Shown here piece after piece: positions 36,895 through 46,578 of a DNA stretch of 64,000 nt. Position 1 is the stretch's first letter, and every line of letters begins with the position of its first letter. The DNA is from Methylomonas methanica (GTDB lineage: Bacteria > Pseudomonadota > Gammaproteobacteria > Methylococcales > Methylomonadaceae): the NCBI RefSeq assembly GCF_001644035.1, contig NZ_LUUG01000073.1, forward strand, positions 1-64,000. Reading direction: 5' to 3'. The notes beneath the pieces were generated by a model. That model had not been told where the DNA came from. It saw nothing but the letters and a program-made list of their open reading frames with translations, and ran no database searches. The position numbers and the translations under genes are program-made.

Positions 36895-38123
36895 ATCCCT
36901 GCCCGCAAAACCGCGTTGTGCAGTCTGGCCCGACGTTTTTTCAGCCAGATCACGACACCGGTCACCGATAGCATCACTATCGCCAAACCCAGTACGCAGA
37001 CGAAAATTCGATACGGCATGCCGAACACATCGGCCATGTGCAAGGCTGCCAGCCAACTGGTAACGGTGTTGCCGGCATACTGACCGGTAGGCAATAGCAG
37101 CAATTTTTGCGCGCCGGTAGCGGCATCGATTACCAAGCGGGTACTGCCGTGCTTGTCCTCGACATCCAAGCTACTGCGAACGGTATACACATAAAAACCC
37201 TTGGCCGGATTGTAACGAAAACCCTGCTGGGCTTCGATCACAAAGCCTTGTTGACCGGACGCCTGTTCCATCATGTTTGCAGCAATGCGGTAAGCATCTG
37301 CCCAAGCGATGGGCGGATGTTTCAAGGGATTATCCAGATCGGGAAAATCGACCCAGGGTTCGTGATAATCGGTGAATACGGCACGAGTTACCGGCGCGTA
37401 AACGGTATCGGACAGATTCATAAACACACTGGACCAGGCAAACACCAACAACATGGCCCACAGCCACAAGCCGCCGGCCCGATGCAGATCGAAATTCACC
37501 CGAAAAGTAGAGCCGCGCCATTTAATTTTCCAGGCCGGCAGCCAACGTTGCCAAAATGAACGAGATTCGCTGTCAACCGCGACAATTTTGGTTTTTTTCG
37601 CTACCGGCAGCGTCAGATAAAAACCCACAAAACAATCCAGCGTCCACACTAAGGCGGTAATGCCCAAAATCCAACCACCAATTTCATCCAGCGCCAGTGC
37701 ATAGTGCAGTTTGTAGACAAACGGCATCAGGTTGATCCAGCCTTCGGAAATCGCCCCCCAGGTGCGCCGCCCCAGTTCTTCGCCGGTGTAAGGATTCAGA
37801 ATCAGCTGGGTGAAGCCGAGTTCGTAAGGCTTACCGTTGGCCGCATTGGTAAGCGGCTCTAAATCGATGTGTGCGGCATCATGTTCCAGCCATATTGCCA
37901 CGACATTACCCTGCGGCACCAACAGTTCTGCCCTGGCTTTCAGCGACGGCGGACTCAAGCGCGCCGAAGCGGATACAGGCGCGAATAACTGCGGGCTGAC
38001 TAACTTTTCCAATTCGCTGTAAAACGCCAACAGGCTGCCGGTCAAACCGACGATGATCAAAAACACCGTCATCGCCAGCCCGGCGTAACGATGCACAACT
38101 ACCCAAAAGGGTCGAATTTTCAT
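36891..38123 (-). CDS. PepSY-associated TM-helix protein
   Basis: 410 aa from the ATG at 38123, with GGAG five bases upstream. TM1 follows FWVVVHRYAGLAMTVFLIIVGLTGSLLAF, the signature of PiuB/PepSY-TM proteins; further TM helices lie near residues 140-165, 195-220 and 350-380, with large periplasmic loops. Members often accompany ferric-siderophore receptors and are proposed to be ferric reductases. No receptor adjoins it here, so the link to iron is inference. Confidence 0.88.
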   Translation of the reverse strand: MKIRPFWVVVHRYAGLAMTVFLIIVGLTGSLLAFYSELEKLVSPQLFAPVSASARLSPPSLKARAELLVPQGNVVAIWLEHDAAHIDLEPLTNAANGKPYELGFTQLILNPYTGEELGRRTWGAISEGWINLMPFVYKLHYALALDEIGGWILGITALVWTLDCFVGFYLTLPVAKKTKIVAVDSESRSFWQRWLPAWKIKWRGSTFRVNFDLHRAGGLWLWAMLLVFAWSSVFMNLSDTVYAPVTRAVFTDYHEPWVDFPDLDNPLKHPPIAWADAYRIAANMMEQASGQQGFVIEAQQGFRYNPAKGFYVYTVRSSLDVEDKHGSTRLVIDAATGAQKLLLLPTGQYAGNTVTSWLAALHMADVFGMPYRIFVCVLGLAIVMLSVTGVVIWLKKRRARLHNAVLRAGI

Positions 38124-38234
38124 AGCTGCTCCAGGATGTCCAATATCATGCGGCAATCGTTGCCGTCATGATGTAAGACGTATGAAGCAAGCAAAAACCC
38201 CACCGTAAATTGCAAAAGGAGCTTCTAAGATTAC

Positions 38235-38369
38235 TTATTAACCCGGCTCTTAAATTTCCCGGTTCGTCATTCCCGCTAAGGAGGGAGCCGCTAGACCACG
38301 CCGCGAATCCAGTGCAGCCGCTGAGCCCAGCCTTAGCGGGAGCGACGATGTTTAAAGGCCGGGTAATAA
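38235..38369. repeat. Composite palindrome sharing outer arms with 31025-31142
   Basis: Outer arms TTATTAACCCGGCTCTTAAA (38235-38254) and TTTAAAGGCCGGGTAATAA (38351-38369). Inner arms CCCGCTAAGG (38272-38281) and CCTTAGCGGG (38331-38340). The core differs wholly from that at 31.0 kb. It ends 6 bp from the symporter stop codon and may act as its terminator. Confidence 0.8.
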
Positions 38370-38375
38370 TCCTGT

Positions 38376-39626
38376 CTACGCGCTTTCCGGTTCCCGCTGA
38401 TCGACCAAGGCCGCGATGACCAAATCGCCGCTAACATTTAAAGTGGTGCGGCACATATCCAGGAAGCGATCCACGCCCAAAATCAAGCCCATGCCTTCGG
38501 GCGGAATCCCGACCTGTTGGGTCAAAATCATGATCAACGGCAGCGAACCGCCCGGCACGCCGGCGGTGCCGATGCCGGCCAGGATAGACATCAAGACTAC
38601 CTGCACCTGCTGCGCCAGCGACAAATCCACGCCATATACCTGGGCCAGGAACAACACGGTAATGCCTTCGAACAATGCGGTGCCGTTCTGGTTGGCGGTG
38701 GAGCCTATCGTCAACACGAAGCGCGCCACTTCCGGCCTCAGTTTTAAATCCTGTTCCGCCAGTTCCAGCGAGCGCGGCAAGGTGGCGTTGGAGGATGCTG
38801 TAGCAAAGGCGTAGAGGTAGACATCCCGGCACTGGCGAAAAAAACTCAGCGGCTTGATGCGGGTAAAAAACCGCAGCAGCATGCTGTAGACCACCACTTG
38901 CTGTAGCAGCAGACCGGTCACCACCACCAGCACGTAAAAACCCAAGGAAAACAAAATGTGATGCCCGAATTTGAACGTCGATTGAAACACCAACGCAAAC
39001 ACAGCAATCGGCGCCAGTTTCATCGCGGTATCCACCACCAGCAAGCAGGCAGCATAGGTTTCTTCCAACAACTCCACCCAACGCGACGGCTTATCGCCAT
39101 TGGTCGCCGCCAGCGCCGCGCCGAAAGCCAACGAGAAAAACATCAAAGACAGCATCTCGCCTTCCAGGGCCTGGGTGGCGCTAGCAAAGGGATTTTTGGG
39201 AATGATCTCCAACAAGGATTGCACCACCGGCTTGGCTTGAGCGACATTTTGCTGAATTTTATTCACACCGCCGTTATCGCCCAACATCTGCGAAATATCC
39301 AGCCCTACTCCAGGCTGCGCCAGATTGACCAGCGAAATCCCCACCGCCACCGATGCCGAACTAGCCAGCACGGTAAAAAACAAGGTGCGCTGGGCCACTC
39401 GCGCCAAGCCGTGATGATTGCTGAGTTGATACACCCCCAGCATCAAACCACTCATCACCATCGGCACCACGATCATGAAAATCAGCCGCAAGAAGATTTG
39501 GCCGATGGGTTCCATCAAATAGCGGTTAAACATCTGCAATGCTTCGCTGTCGGCAAAGCCGTGGCATATCAACCCGGCACATGCGCCCAGCACTAAGCTC
39601 AGCAATAATCGGTGGTGGTTTTTCAT
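38376..39626 (-). CDS. Dicarboxylate/amino acid:cation symporter (DAACS family)
   Basis: 416 aa, typical for GltP/DctA. The diagnostic re-entrant loops are present: FATASSNATLP (usual S-S-S-A-T-L-P), ANQNGTALFEG (usual NMDGT) and GIGTAGVPGGSLP. About eight TM helices. It couples uptake of glutamate, aspartate or C4-dicarboxylates to Na+ or H+. The exact substrate is not evident, and the substitutions NAT for SAT and NQNGT for NMDGT may alter it. Confidence 0.92.
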   Translation of the reverse strand: MKNHHRLLLSLVLGACAGLICHGFADSEALQMFNRYLMEPIGQIFLRLIFMIVVPMVMSGLMLGVYQLSNHHGLARVAQRTLFFTVLASSASVAVGISLVNLAQPGVGLDISQMLGDNGGVNKIQQNVAQAKPVVQSLLEIIPKNPFASATQALEGEMLSLMFFSLAFGAALAATNGDKPSRWVELLEETYAACLLVVDTAMKLAPIAVFALVFQSTFKFGHHILFSLGFYVLVVVTGLLLQQVVVYSMLLRFFTRIKPLSFFRQCRDVYLYAFATASSNATLPRSLELAEQDLKLRPEVARFVLTIGSTANQNGTALFEGITVLFLAQVYGVDLSLAQQVQVVLMSILAGIGTAGVPGGSLPLIMILTQQVGIPPEGMGLILGVDRFLDMCRTTLNVSGDLVIAALVDQREPESA

Positions 39627-39729
39627 GGGGGTTCGGAAGTCGTTAACCGGGATGGTTCGATCTTAGGGGTTTTACGGGGATTTTGCTTGATTTATCGCGG
39701 TCGGGCCTTATTCATCGTTTGATAATGCA

Positions 39730-39810
39730 TAGGGTGCAATAGGCGATAGCCGTATTGCACCGAGCGTTAGCTTTCGAATCGGTGCAATACGCTATCGCTA
39801 TTGCACCCTA
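39730..39810. repeat. REP-like palindrome, left of RAYT
   Basis: Inverted repeat with ends TAGGGTGCAAT (39730-39740) and ATTGCACCCTA (39800-39810), internal pairs AGGCGATAGCCGTATTGCACC and GGTGCAATACGCTATCG. It lies just past the RAYT stop codon (39824). It closely resembles 40441-40523. Confidence 0.85.
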
Positions 39811-39823
39811 TTTAATTAAGGGC

Positions 39824-40360
39824 TTAATGCCATTCTTCATCGATATCCAGCAAAACCGGAGCACTCGACCAATCGGGTGGATATAGCCCAAGCGCCACGT
39901 AATGATGAAATGTCGAATACGGCCAATCGTTAACATGTTTAACCAAACCATGTTTTAGCGGATTAATGTGGCAATAATCGATATGGGCCGCATAATCGGC
40001 GTCATCGGTGATCATATGCTCCCAAAATCGACGTTGCCAAATGCCTCGTTCGCCTCGGGCAATTCTAGAGGCGGACCGCTTTTCCGTGGCTGGCAAAGCT
40101 TTGGAAAATGCTTGTTTGATGACTCGCCAACGGTTAGCGTTATCCTCGTCGCCTTGAGGTAACGTCCAAACGCAATGCAAATGATTCGGCAAAACCACCC
40201 AGGCATCGATGTGAAACGGCCAACGTTTACGGGTATGCTTAACAACCTCTCGAAGCGTATCGATATGCCGAACCAGCAGGACGTTGGAATGACGTTCCAG
40301 CAGATTGACAGTAAAAAAATAAGTTCCGCCAGGAACACGGTAACGGCGATAGTTGGACAT
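39824..40360 (-). CDS. REP-associated tyrosine transposase (RAYT)
   Basis: 178 aa. IS200/IS605-like Y1 nuclease: the HUH-type motif in VLPNHLHCVWTLP, the RIARGERGIWQRRFWEHMI segment and the catalytic tyrosine region AHIDYCHINPLKHGLVKH. N-terminal YRRYRVPGGTYFFTVNLLER is the standard opening of TnpREP proteins. These are single-copy domesticated nucleases that nick REP palindromes. Here palindromes flank the gene on both sides. GGA before the ATG supports the start. No sign of frame damage. Confidence 0.93.
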   Translation of the reverse strand: MSNYRRYRVPGGTYFFTVNLLERHSNVLLVRHIDTLREVVKHTRKRWPFHIDAWVVLPNHLHCVWTLPQGDEDNANRWRVIKQAFSKALPATEKRSASRIARGERGIWQRRFWEHMITDDADYAAHIDYCHINPLKHGLVKHVNDWPYSTFHHYVALGLYPPDWSSAPVLLDIDEEWH

Positions 40361-40440
40361 AAGTGATCCATATCCGACGCAAGATGTAAAAGGTAGAGAG
40401 TTACAGAATATTACGCTTTTATATTACCCGGTCGGATAGT

Positions 40441-40523
40441 ATAGGATGCAATAGCGCCAGCGTATTGCACCAATTCGAAGGCCAACACTCGGTGCAATAC
40501 GGCTAGCGCCTATTGCACCCTAT
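40441..40523. repeat. REP-like palindrome, right of RAYT
   Basis: Arms ATAGGATGCAATAGCGCC (from 40441) and GGCGCTAGCC... mirrored as GGTGCAATACGGCTAGCGCC TATTGCACCCTAT (40491-40523). Ends ATAGGATGCAATAG / CTATTGCACCCTAT differ by one base. It shares the GTGCAAT...ATTGCAC module with 39730-39810. Confidence 0.85.
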
Positions 40524-40547
40524 GAGTGCGGCTTATCGCGTTGCGTT

Positions 40548-41591
40548 TTACAAGGCAATATCGACATCGAACATGTCTGCTACCTCTTCGCCAATGGCGG
40601 CGACTTCGCCTTGTAACCCGGAGGTAAACTGATCAATATCACCGTCCAGTAGTATGCCGATGCGCTCCAATCGATAACGCGCCAAACGTATATCAGCAAA
40701 CGGTTTGAACAGGCCAAGCGTCAGCGTAATTAGGACCACGTTACCCAACATAATGACGAACAACTCCCTCGCACGAGCTTCGGACGTAAAAATATGGGAG
40801 CCTAACTTGGTTTGATTCCAGAGTAGATTTTGCATTCGAGAGATGAAGTAGGGAGCCACGACCAACAGTAGGCCAATGTAAGCCCATAACGCAGAGATAC
40901 CGACGGCAACATTCACCATATATACTTTTTCGCCAGCGATATGTAATGCACCGCTACGGATCATTACTCGGGTAATGGTCATCGCTATAAACACATTGAC
41001 GATGGTGATTAGCAAAACCACGCCATATAACTTGTAGAATCTGCGGACACCAGCGGCGAATTTGAAAAACACGTTTCCGTAAACACTGTTTTCACGCATA
41101 TAACTAGCTATGCGTTGATGAGCAAAAGGCCACAACATACCCAATGTAAAAAACGAAAACAGTGGCCACAGCAGCATAGATATATAAGCCTCACCGGTTT
41201 CGCCGTGAAACGAAAAACGCAGACCGCGATAACTGGTGTTATGCAATCTGAAGCGTAGTGAACTTACCAGCAGCCAGGGCATTATCAACATAATCACCAC
41301 CAAAACGATCAATCCTTCGATTAAATCAGACCTAATGGTAATTGAATAAGCAGCGAACAGCACAAACGCAAAGATTCGACCTTTTAGTATTGCTATAGGA
41401 TTTCCGTGGTAATCAAAATTAGCGTTGGCTAAATACGTGTGACGGTAAAAATACTGGTTACGCCTCACCTTGGCCCATCCGGAATAGATGCCAAAAGTCA
41501 CGATGCTGAGACACAGATTTACGATCCAAATCCGGAAATACTCTCCGCCATTGCCGGTGAAGCGGAGTGGTTGATATTGATGTGACTGCAT
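40548..41591 (-). CDS. DUF898 (YjgN-like) membrane protein
   Basis: 347 aa from the ATG at 41591, which has AGGA close upstream; the frame is open to 41627. Pattern of YjgN/DUF898: FTGNGGEYFRIWIVNLCLSIVTFGIYSGWAKVRRNQYFYRHTYLANANFDYHG split over the first 60 residues, repeated more loosely near residue 260 (LFVIMLGNVVLITLTLGLFKPFADIRLARY). About six TM helices. Function unknown. Confidence 0.9.
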   Translation of the reverse strand: MQSHQYQPLRFTGNGGEYFRIWIVNLCLSIVTFGIYSGWAKVRRNQYFYRHTYLANANFDYHGNPIAILKGRIFAFVLFAAYSITIRSDLIEGLIVLVVIMLIMPWLLVSSLRFRLHNTSYRGLRFSFHGETGEAYISMLLWPLFSFFTLGMLWPFAHQRIASYMRENSVYGNVFFKFAAGVRRFYKLYGVVLLITIVNVFIAMTITRVMIRSGALHIAGEKVYMVNVAVGISALWAYIGLLLVVAPYFISRMQNLLWNQTKLGSHIFTSEARARELFVIMLGNVVLITLTLGLFKPFADIRLARYRLERIGILLDGDIDQFTSGLQGEVAAIGEEVADMFDVDIAL

Positions 41592-41697
41592 ATTTCCTGT
41601 CCTGTCGTTAAGTTTCCCGGAAAGCATAGAACATCACCATCACTATGGAAGATGAGTTTACTCAATTCGGAAGGCAGATCGCCCAGCGGCATCCTCC

Positions 41698-44600
41698 CTA
41701 CTTAACACTCACCCTCCCCGCCAAACTATTCCCCTCCACCCCCTCGTTATACATGTCAAACCCACTAGCAGGGGGGATCGACGCACTACCTGCTCTAGCG
41801 ACGCGCCAAACTTGATACAAGGTCAATTCGCCAGCAGATTGTAGTTTGGCGACGCGGACGATGCGGTCAGGGTAGCGCTGGGTTTCCTTGATATTGGCCC
41901 AGTAGCTGTCGTCTTTGGGCTGGATTTTGGCGTCGGCCAAGTAGGTTTCATCGTTTTCCTGGCCTTCCGCTAAGCTGGGGATACCGTCTTCGATTACCAC
42001 AAATTCGCTGCCGGGTGCCGGCCGACCGGCGTCGGCGCTACGTTTGACGCGCACTTCGCTGACCACCACATCGCCGGGTTTCAAGGCTTGGCTCATGTCG
42101 ATTAACTCGCTGCCTTTGGCGGTGATGCGGCGGAAGTTGCGTTGCACCTCCAGACCGGCGGCGCGGGCGGCGACGGCTGGATAGGGCACTTCGACACTGA
42201 CGGTGGCGCTGGCAATTTCATCGGCATTCAACTCGGCGAGATGAATTTCGCTGAGGTCCGGGCTGTCGCCAAAGCGGTTGAAGTTGCCCAGATAGCCGCC
42301 GGGGATGCGTTGCAACGCACCCATCGCAAAGCCGTCTTTGCTGGTTACCGTAATGTTGCGGGCGTTCTGCTTGGCCGCTGCCGCCGCTTCCTTAGATAAC
42401 AATTCGCGGCTGTTGAAAATCACCTGAGCGGTGTCGTAAGTCGATTGCCAGTAGCCGTTTTGCTGGGCTTGCAACAACCAGCGTTTCAGCTTGGCTTCCA
42501 GTGCCGGCGGCAAGGCCTGGGCATCGTTTAACGCACCCAGGCCAGCGGAGATCAAGCTGGGTACACCAAAGCCAAAGCCCAAGCTGTTATACAACTCGCC
42601 GCGCTGTTGCTGATAATTGGCTGGTTCAAAAACATCCAGCGCCAGTTGTAAGCGTTTGAGCAGATCGCTTTTCAGCTGCGGTCTATCCTTAAACTGCTGA
42701 TTGAAGCTGTGCCAGTTTTGACTCTCGTAGGCTTTGACGATACGCAGCGCGGCTATCAAATCACCCGCGCCAGCTTTAGCGTCGGCAATGACTTTTTCGA
42801 CAAAATCGGCTTGCTGTTGCCAGGGCGCGTTATAGGCATAACCGACTGTCGCGAAGCCGCTCAACACAAACCCGTCCGCCACCGGATTGCTTTCGGCGTG
42901 ATTGTTCAGCCAATCCATGCCTTTGAAATAGGCGTTATTCACGCCTTCCACTTGCAAGTCGTTGGCGTATTTCAAGGCTTGCATTGCGATCAAGGTCACC
43001 GGTACAGTGGCCTCGCTGTCGCTGGGCCACAAGGCAAACCCGCCATCGGTTTTCTGGTTTTGAATCAGTTTACGGATGCCCAGCGCCGCGTTTTGCTTGG
43101 CGCGTTGCAGAGACTTTTCCAACGGACCCAGTTGCTCGGGTTTCAGGCCTGCACGCTCGATCAAATCCATTAATACCAGATTCGGCACGGTACTGTGCGC
43201 CAGCTGCTCGGTGCAACCGTAAGGGTATTGCACCAGCATAGACGCGGCCTGCAGCGCAGCGCCCAGCAGGCCGGAATTGACCCGTACCGTTACTTGCCGA
43301 GGCTGAGATTGCGCAGGCAAATCGATACGTAGCAGATTGTCCTGCTGACTACTGCTGTAAACCTGCGGCAGCGCGGCGGCTTTTAACGGAATCTCAAATT
43401 CCTCGGCACCACCGACTCGCACACCAGCCGGCGCTGTTAAAGCCACCTTAAGCGCCGGTGCACCTTGCCGATCGTTGGCAGTTAAGCGTAAGGGCCACAA
43501 TTGCTCGGCTTTGGCGGCTAGTTCGGCTTGGGGTGCCGTTTCGCCGCTTTGCAAAGGCAATGTGTCGGGCAAGCTGATGCTACCGGTCAGTTTTACCGGC
43601 TGGGCCAAGTGATTGGTCAGTTTCACCGCCACGTCCACTTCGTCGCCTTGTCGCAAGAATTGCGGGCCGACCATGTCTACCGCCACATCGGTGACACTGC
43701 GGAACTGGCCGGTGGTTTCGCCGATGCGGCCATCTTTGTCGCTGGCTACTGCAGTGACCAGCCATTCGGTGATATTAGCCGGCATGTCTACGTCGATAGT
43801 GGCGTTACCTTTGGCGTCGGTAACAACATGCGGAAACCAACCGGCGGTATCGCGCATGGCTTTTTTCGCCAACTTGCTTTGGCTCTTCAAGGCGCTGAGC
43901 GAGAAATTGGGTTTACGCAGCAAGTCGGCGTAGCCGTAGCCTTGCAGATCGTCGGAATAGAAGGTCGCTAAATTGCTGCGTTGCAGCGGATAGAAAAAGT
44001 CGAAGATGCCGGGACGGAATTCGGCCTGCACCGCATACACGGCCCGGTCGACGATGGACACTGCGATTTCGGTGTTCGCAGCCGGGCTGCCGTCCGCGCG
44101 TTTGACTTGCAGCTTGATTTGGGTCGGTTTCAGCGGCTCGGTTTCGGCTTTTTCCGGCTCGATGGCAATCTGCAAACGCTTCTCCCAAGGCACGATTCTA
44201 AAGCCCAGCGTTTGTTCCTTATACTTGCCGCCGGCCACCGGCACCGTCACGGTGTGGTAAAAGCCAGTGCCGTATTCGGGCTTGGCGGTCACGTCAAACC
44301 AGCGGCTGCGGCCCTGGGCTTGTGCGCTGCGGCTGTCGAACAAACGCGCGCCGGCCACGGTTTCCCAAATTGCGCCGCTCTCGTTATTGCCCCAAGCCTT
44401 GGGCAACAAGGCAAACACCTTGGCTTGTTCGCCGGGGCTGAGGATAGTGGTGGGCGTGTACAGCTCCAGTTCCGGATTGTCGGCCACCGCTTCGCCGCCG
44501 CTGCCGGCGACGATTAAGGTGCTGGGTTGGGAGTTGGCCGGATGGTTTAACTTGCGCCCATCCAGGCTTTCCAAACGCGCAACGGCAGTCAGCCGGCCAA

Positions 44601-46578
44601 ATTCTTTTAAAGCCGGAATGGTCAATTTTTGCTGACCACGCTCGTCGGTCGCAAAATCCAGTTTCACCAAGCTGCGCTTATCGCTGCCGGGTTGCTCCAG
44701 CATCACATCGACCACGCCGCCGGCTTTGGCGGCTGGTTTGCCGTCGGCATAGCTGGATTGCAACAGCAATTGCAAATCCTGATCGCCAACAGCCGCGACG
44801 GTTTTATTAAAACGCACGGCCGGTTGCGCTTCGGACAAGGTGGCGTAGATGCTGTCAGTTAAAATCGCATTGCCGCCCGCCGCATCCTGAGCGCGCACCA
44901 TTAAGGAATAAATCCATTCCTGATCAGGCTTTTCCTGGTCGGCTGCCGGCACGGTAAACTCAAAACTGCCGTCGCCGCTTTCATCCAGTTTGGCGGCGGT
45001 TTCCCAAGGATTGCTGGCATCGACGGCTTGGCGCTCTTCGATTGAGCTGTACAGCCGTTGCGGTTGCGTCAGTGGCGCGGCGGATTTAACCTGGCCGAAA
45101 TAGTCGTTGCCGGCGGCTAAACCGGCTCCGGCTTCCGTGACAAATTGCGGCGCTTCGAACTTTTTCCGGTACAGAAATACTTCAAATTTGACGTTCTGCG
45201 GTACGCCGCCGCTGTAGCGTTTGGCACGGAATTTTAGTTTAAACGGTTGACCGGCTTGCACCACCGGGCTGCGATCCAGCCATTCCAGGTAAAACGTGGG
45301 TTTGATGTAATCGCGCACCCGAAACTCGCCGCCGTAGGCTTTGTGATCAATCTCGGCCAACAAGCGATACAAGCCCGGCGTCTGACCGGGATCGAGATCG
45401 AAGCTGCCGGAAAACGAGCCGAAATCGCTTAGCTGGGTTTGGCCTTGCAAGCCAGTGGCGTTGCCGTCGGCGCGGATCAGCGACACATCGGTTTGTTTGG
45501 ATTGAAAAGCCGGAATCCGCAACTGGCCGTCCTGCAAATTGCGGACGATGCCTTTGTAGAAAAAAGTTTCGCCCGGCTTGAAGATTGGCCGGTCTGTCAT
45601 CACGAATACCGCGTCGTCCTTGGTTTGCGTCGGCAGAAAATCGGTAGCAGTCAATGCGGTACGCGCCGCTTCGCCGGGTTTAGCTGCCGGCGCGTCCACG
45701 CGCACCAGTAACTTACCGTCCAACACGCCATCTGGATTGTTAAAGCTCAATTCGCCAGCGGAGTTGGTGCTGGTCGACAAGGTTTGCCAGCGACCACGAC
45801 CATCGCGGTAACTGACTTTGGCGCCAGCCAGGGGCTGTAAATCGCGGTTCATCGCACGCACCAGCAATTGTTCACTGGATTGCTTAACCTGCACCGCCAG
45901 ACTGCTGACCTGAACCAGGCATTGCGCCTCGTTCTTGCCTTGCACCGCTTGCAGTAAATAAATGCCATCCGGCAATGGGTCGAGCGCGACCTGGCGGACC
46001 TTGTAGCGATGCTCGCTCCAGGTGTCTTCGTTAAACCACCAGCCCAAGTCGTGGGTTTGCTGGCCGTTGCGCAGCAAATCGATATAGCTCTCTTTAACCA
46101 CCGTAAAACCTTTCGGCGGCGCGACTAAAACCTGCTGCGGCACCGACACCAGCGGCTTTTCGGTGACGGTCAGTACCGAGCCGCTAAAATTGGTTTCTTT
46201 CAAGGATTTACGAAACTCGACATCCAGCATGCCGCGCAACAGCTTTAATGGCGATTGGGCGTTGTTGAGACCTTTGGCGAAATAATGGCCGGGATTGAGC
46301 TCGCTGACTGGCTGCTCGTAACTGCGGCTGACGTTGAATTGGCCGTCCAGGAAGGTTTCCAGGTTATTGGCTTTCAGCACTCGGAGCAACATGGGCTGGT
46401 CGGTGAGGGTGTAATCCAGGCGGATGTTGGGGGCTTCGGTGTTGGTGAAGCTGCGTTCGGCGGTTAAATAGAATGGGCTGCCGGCGAAAACACAAAATGG
46501 CGTGATTAACAACAGCAACAACCAGCCAGCGTGTATCGACAAAGATTTGCGCGTGAGTGCGTTCATAAACTTGTACAT
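41698..46578 (-). CDS. Bacterial alpha-2-macroglobulin (YfaS/MagD-like, with thioester motif)
   Basis: 1626 aa. A signal peptide (SLSIHAGWLLLLLITPFCVFA) without a lipobox, then MG domains (TDRPIFKPGETFFYKGIVR marks MG2), the WFPHVVTDAKGNATIDVDMPAN segment, and a thioester domain with YPYGCTEQ (Cys1122, Gln1125) followed by the helical toroid. Such proteins trap incoming proteases in the periplasm by covalent thioester capture. GGGAG eight bases upstream fixes the start. Its expected partners (DUF2138, DUF1175, DUF2135) lie 12.5 kb away at 59063-62382. As I recall, YfaS/MagD proteins of this operon type usually lack the thioester, so its presence is notable. Confidence 0.93.
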   Translation of the reverse strand: MYKFMNALTRKSLSIHAGWLLLLLITPFCVFAGSPFYLTAERSFTNTEAPNIRLDYTLTDQPMLLRVLKANNLETFLDGQFNVSRSYEQPVSELNPGHYFAKGLNNAQSPLKLLRGMLDVEFRKSLKETNFSGSVLTVTEKPLVSVPQQVLVAPPKGFTVVKESYIDLLRNGQQTHDLGWWFNEDTWSEHRYKVRQVALDPLPDGIYLLQAVQGKNEAQCLVQVSSLAVQVKQSSEQLLVRAMNRDLQPLAGAKVSYRDGRGRWQTLSTSTNSAGELSFNNPDGVLDGKLLVRVDAPAAKPGEAARTALTATDFLPTQTKDDAVFVMTDRPIFKPGETFFYKGIVRNLQDGQLRIPAFQSKQTDVSLIRADGNATGLQGQTQLSDFGSFSGSFDLDPGQTPGLYRLLAEIDHKAYGGEFRVRDYIKPTFYLEWLDRSPVVQAGQPFKLKFRAKRYSGGVPQNVKFEVFLYRKKFEAPQFVTEAGAGLAAGNDYFGQVKSAAPLTQPQRLYSSIEERQAVDASNPWETAAKLDESGDGSFEFTVPAADQEKPDQEWIYSLMVRAQDAAGGNAILTDSIYATLSEAQPAVRFNKTVAAVGDQDLQLLLQSSYADGKPAAKAGGVVDVMLEQPGSDKRSLVKLDFATDERGQQKLTIPALKEFGRLTAVARLESLDGRKLNHPANSQPSTLIVAGSGGEAVADNPELELYTPTTILSPGEQAKVFALLPKAWGNNESGAIWETVAGARLFDSRSAQAQGRSRWFDVTAKPEYGTGFYHTVTVPVAGGKYKEQTLGFRIVPWEKRLQIAIEPEKAETEPLKPTQIKLQVKRADGSPAANTEIAVSIVDRAVYAVQAEFRPGIFDFFYPLQRSNLATFYSDDLQGYGYADLLRKPNFSLSALKSQSKLAKKAMRDTAGWFPHVVTDAKGNATIDVDMPANITEWLVTAVASDKDGRIGETTGQFRSVTDVAVDMVGPQFLRQGDEVDVAVKLTNHLAQPVKLTGSISLPDTLPLQSGETAPQAELAAKAEQLWPLRLTANDRQGAPALKVALTAPAGVRVGGAEEFEIPLKAAALPQVYSSSQQDNLLRIDLPAQSQPRQVTVRVNSGLLGAALQAASMLVQYPYGCTEQLAHSTVPNLVLMDLIERAGLKPEQLGPLEKSLQRAKQNAALGIRKLIQNQKTDGGFALWPSDSEATVPVTLIAMQALKYANDLQVEGVNNAYFKGMDWLNNHAESNPVADGFVLSGFATVGYAYNAPWQQQADFVEKVIADAKAGAGDLIAALRIVKAYESQNWHSFNQQFKDRPQLKSDLLKRLQLALDVFEPANYQQQRGELYNSLGFGFGVPSLISAGLGALNDAQALPPALEAKLKRWLLQAQQNGYWQSTYDTAQVIFNSRELLSKEAAAAAKQNARNITVTSKDGFAMGALQRIPGGYLGNFNRFGDSPDLSEIHLAELNADEIASATVSVEVPYPAVAARAAGLEVQRNFRRITAKGSELIDMSQALKPGDVVVSEVRVKRSADAGRPAPGSEFVVIEDGIPSLAEGQENDETYLADAKIQPKDDSYWANIKETQRYPDRIVRVAKLQSAGELTLYQVWRVARAGSASIPPASGFDMYNEGVEGNSLAGRVSVK

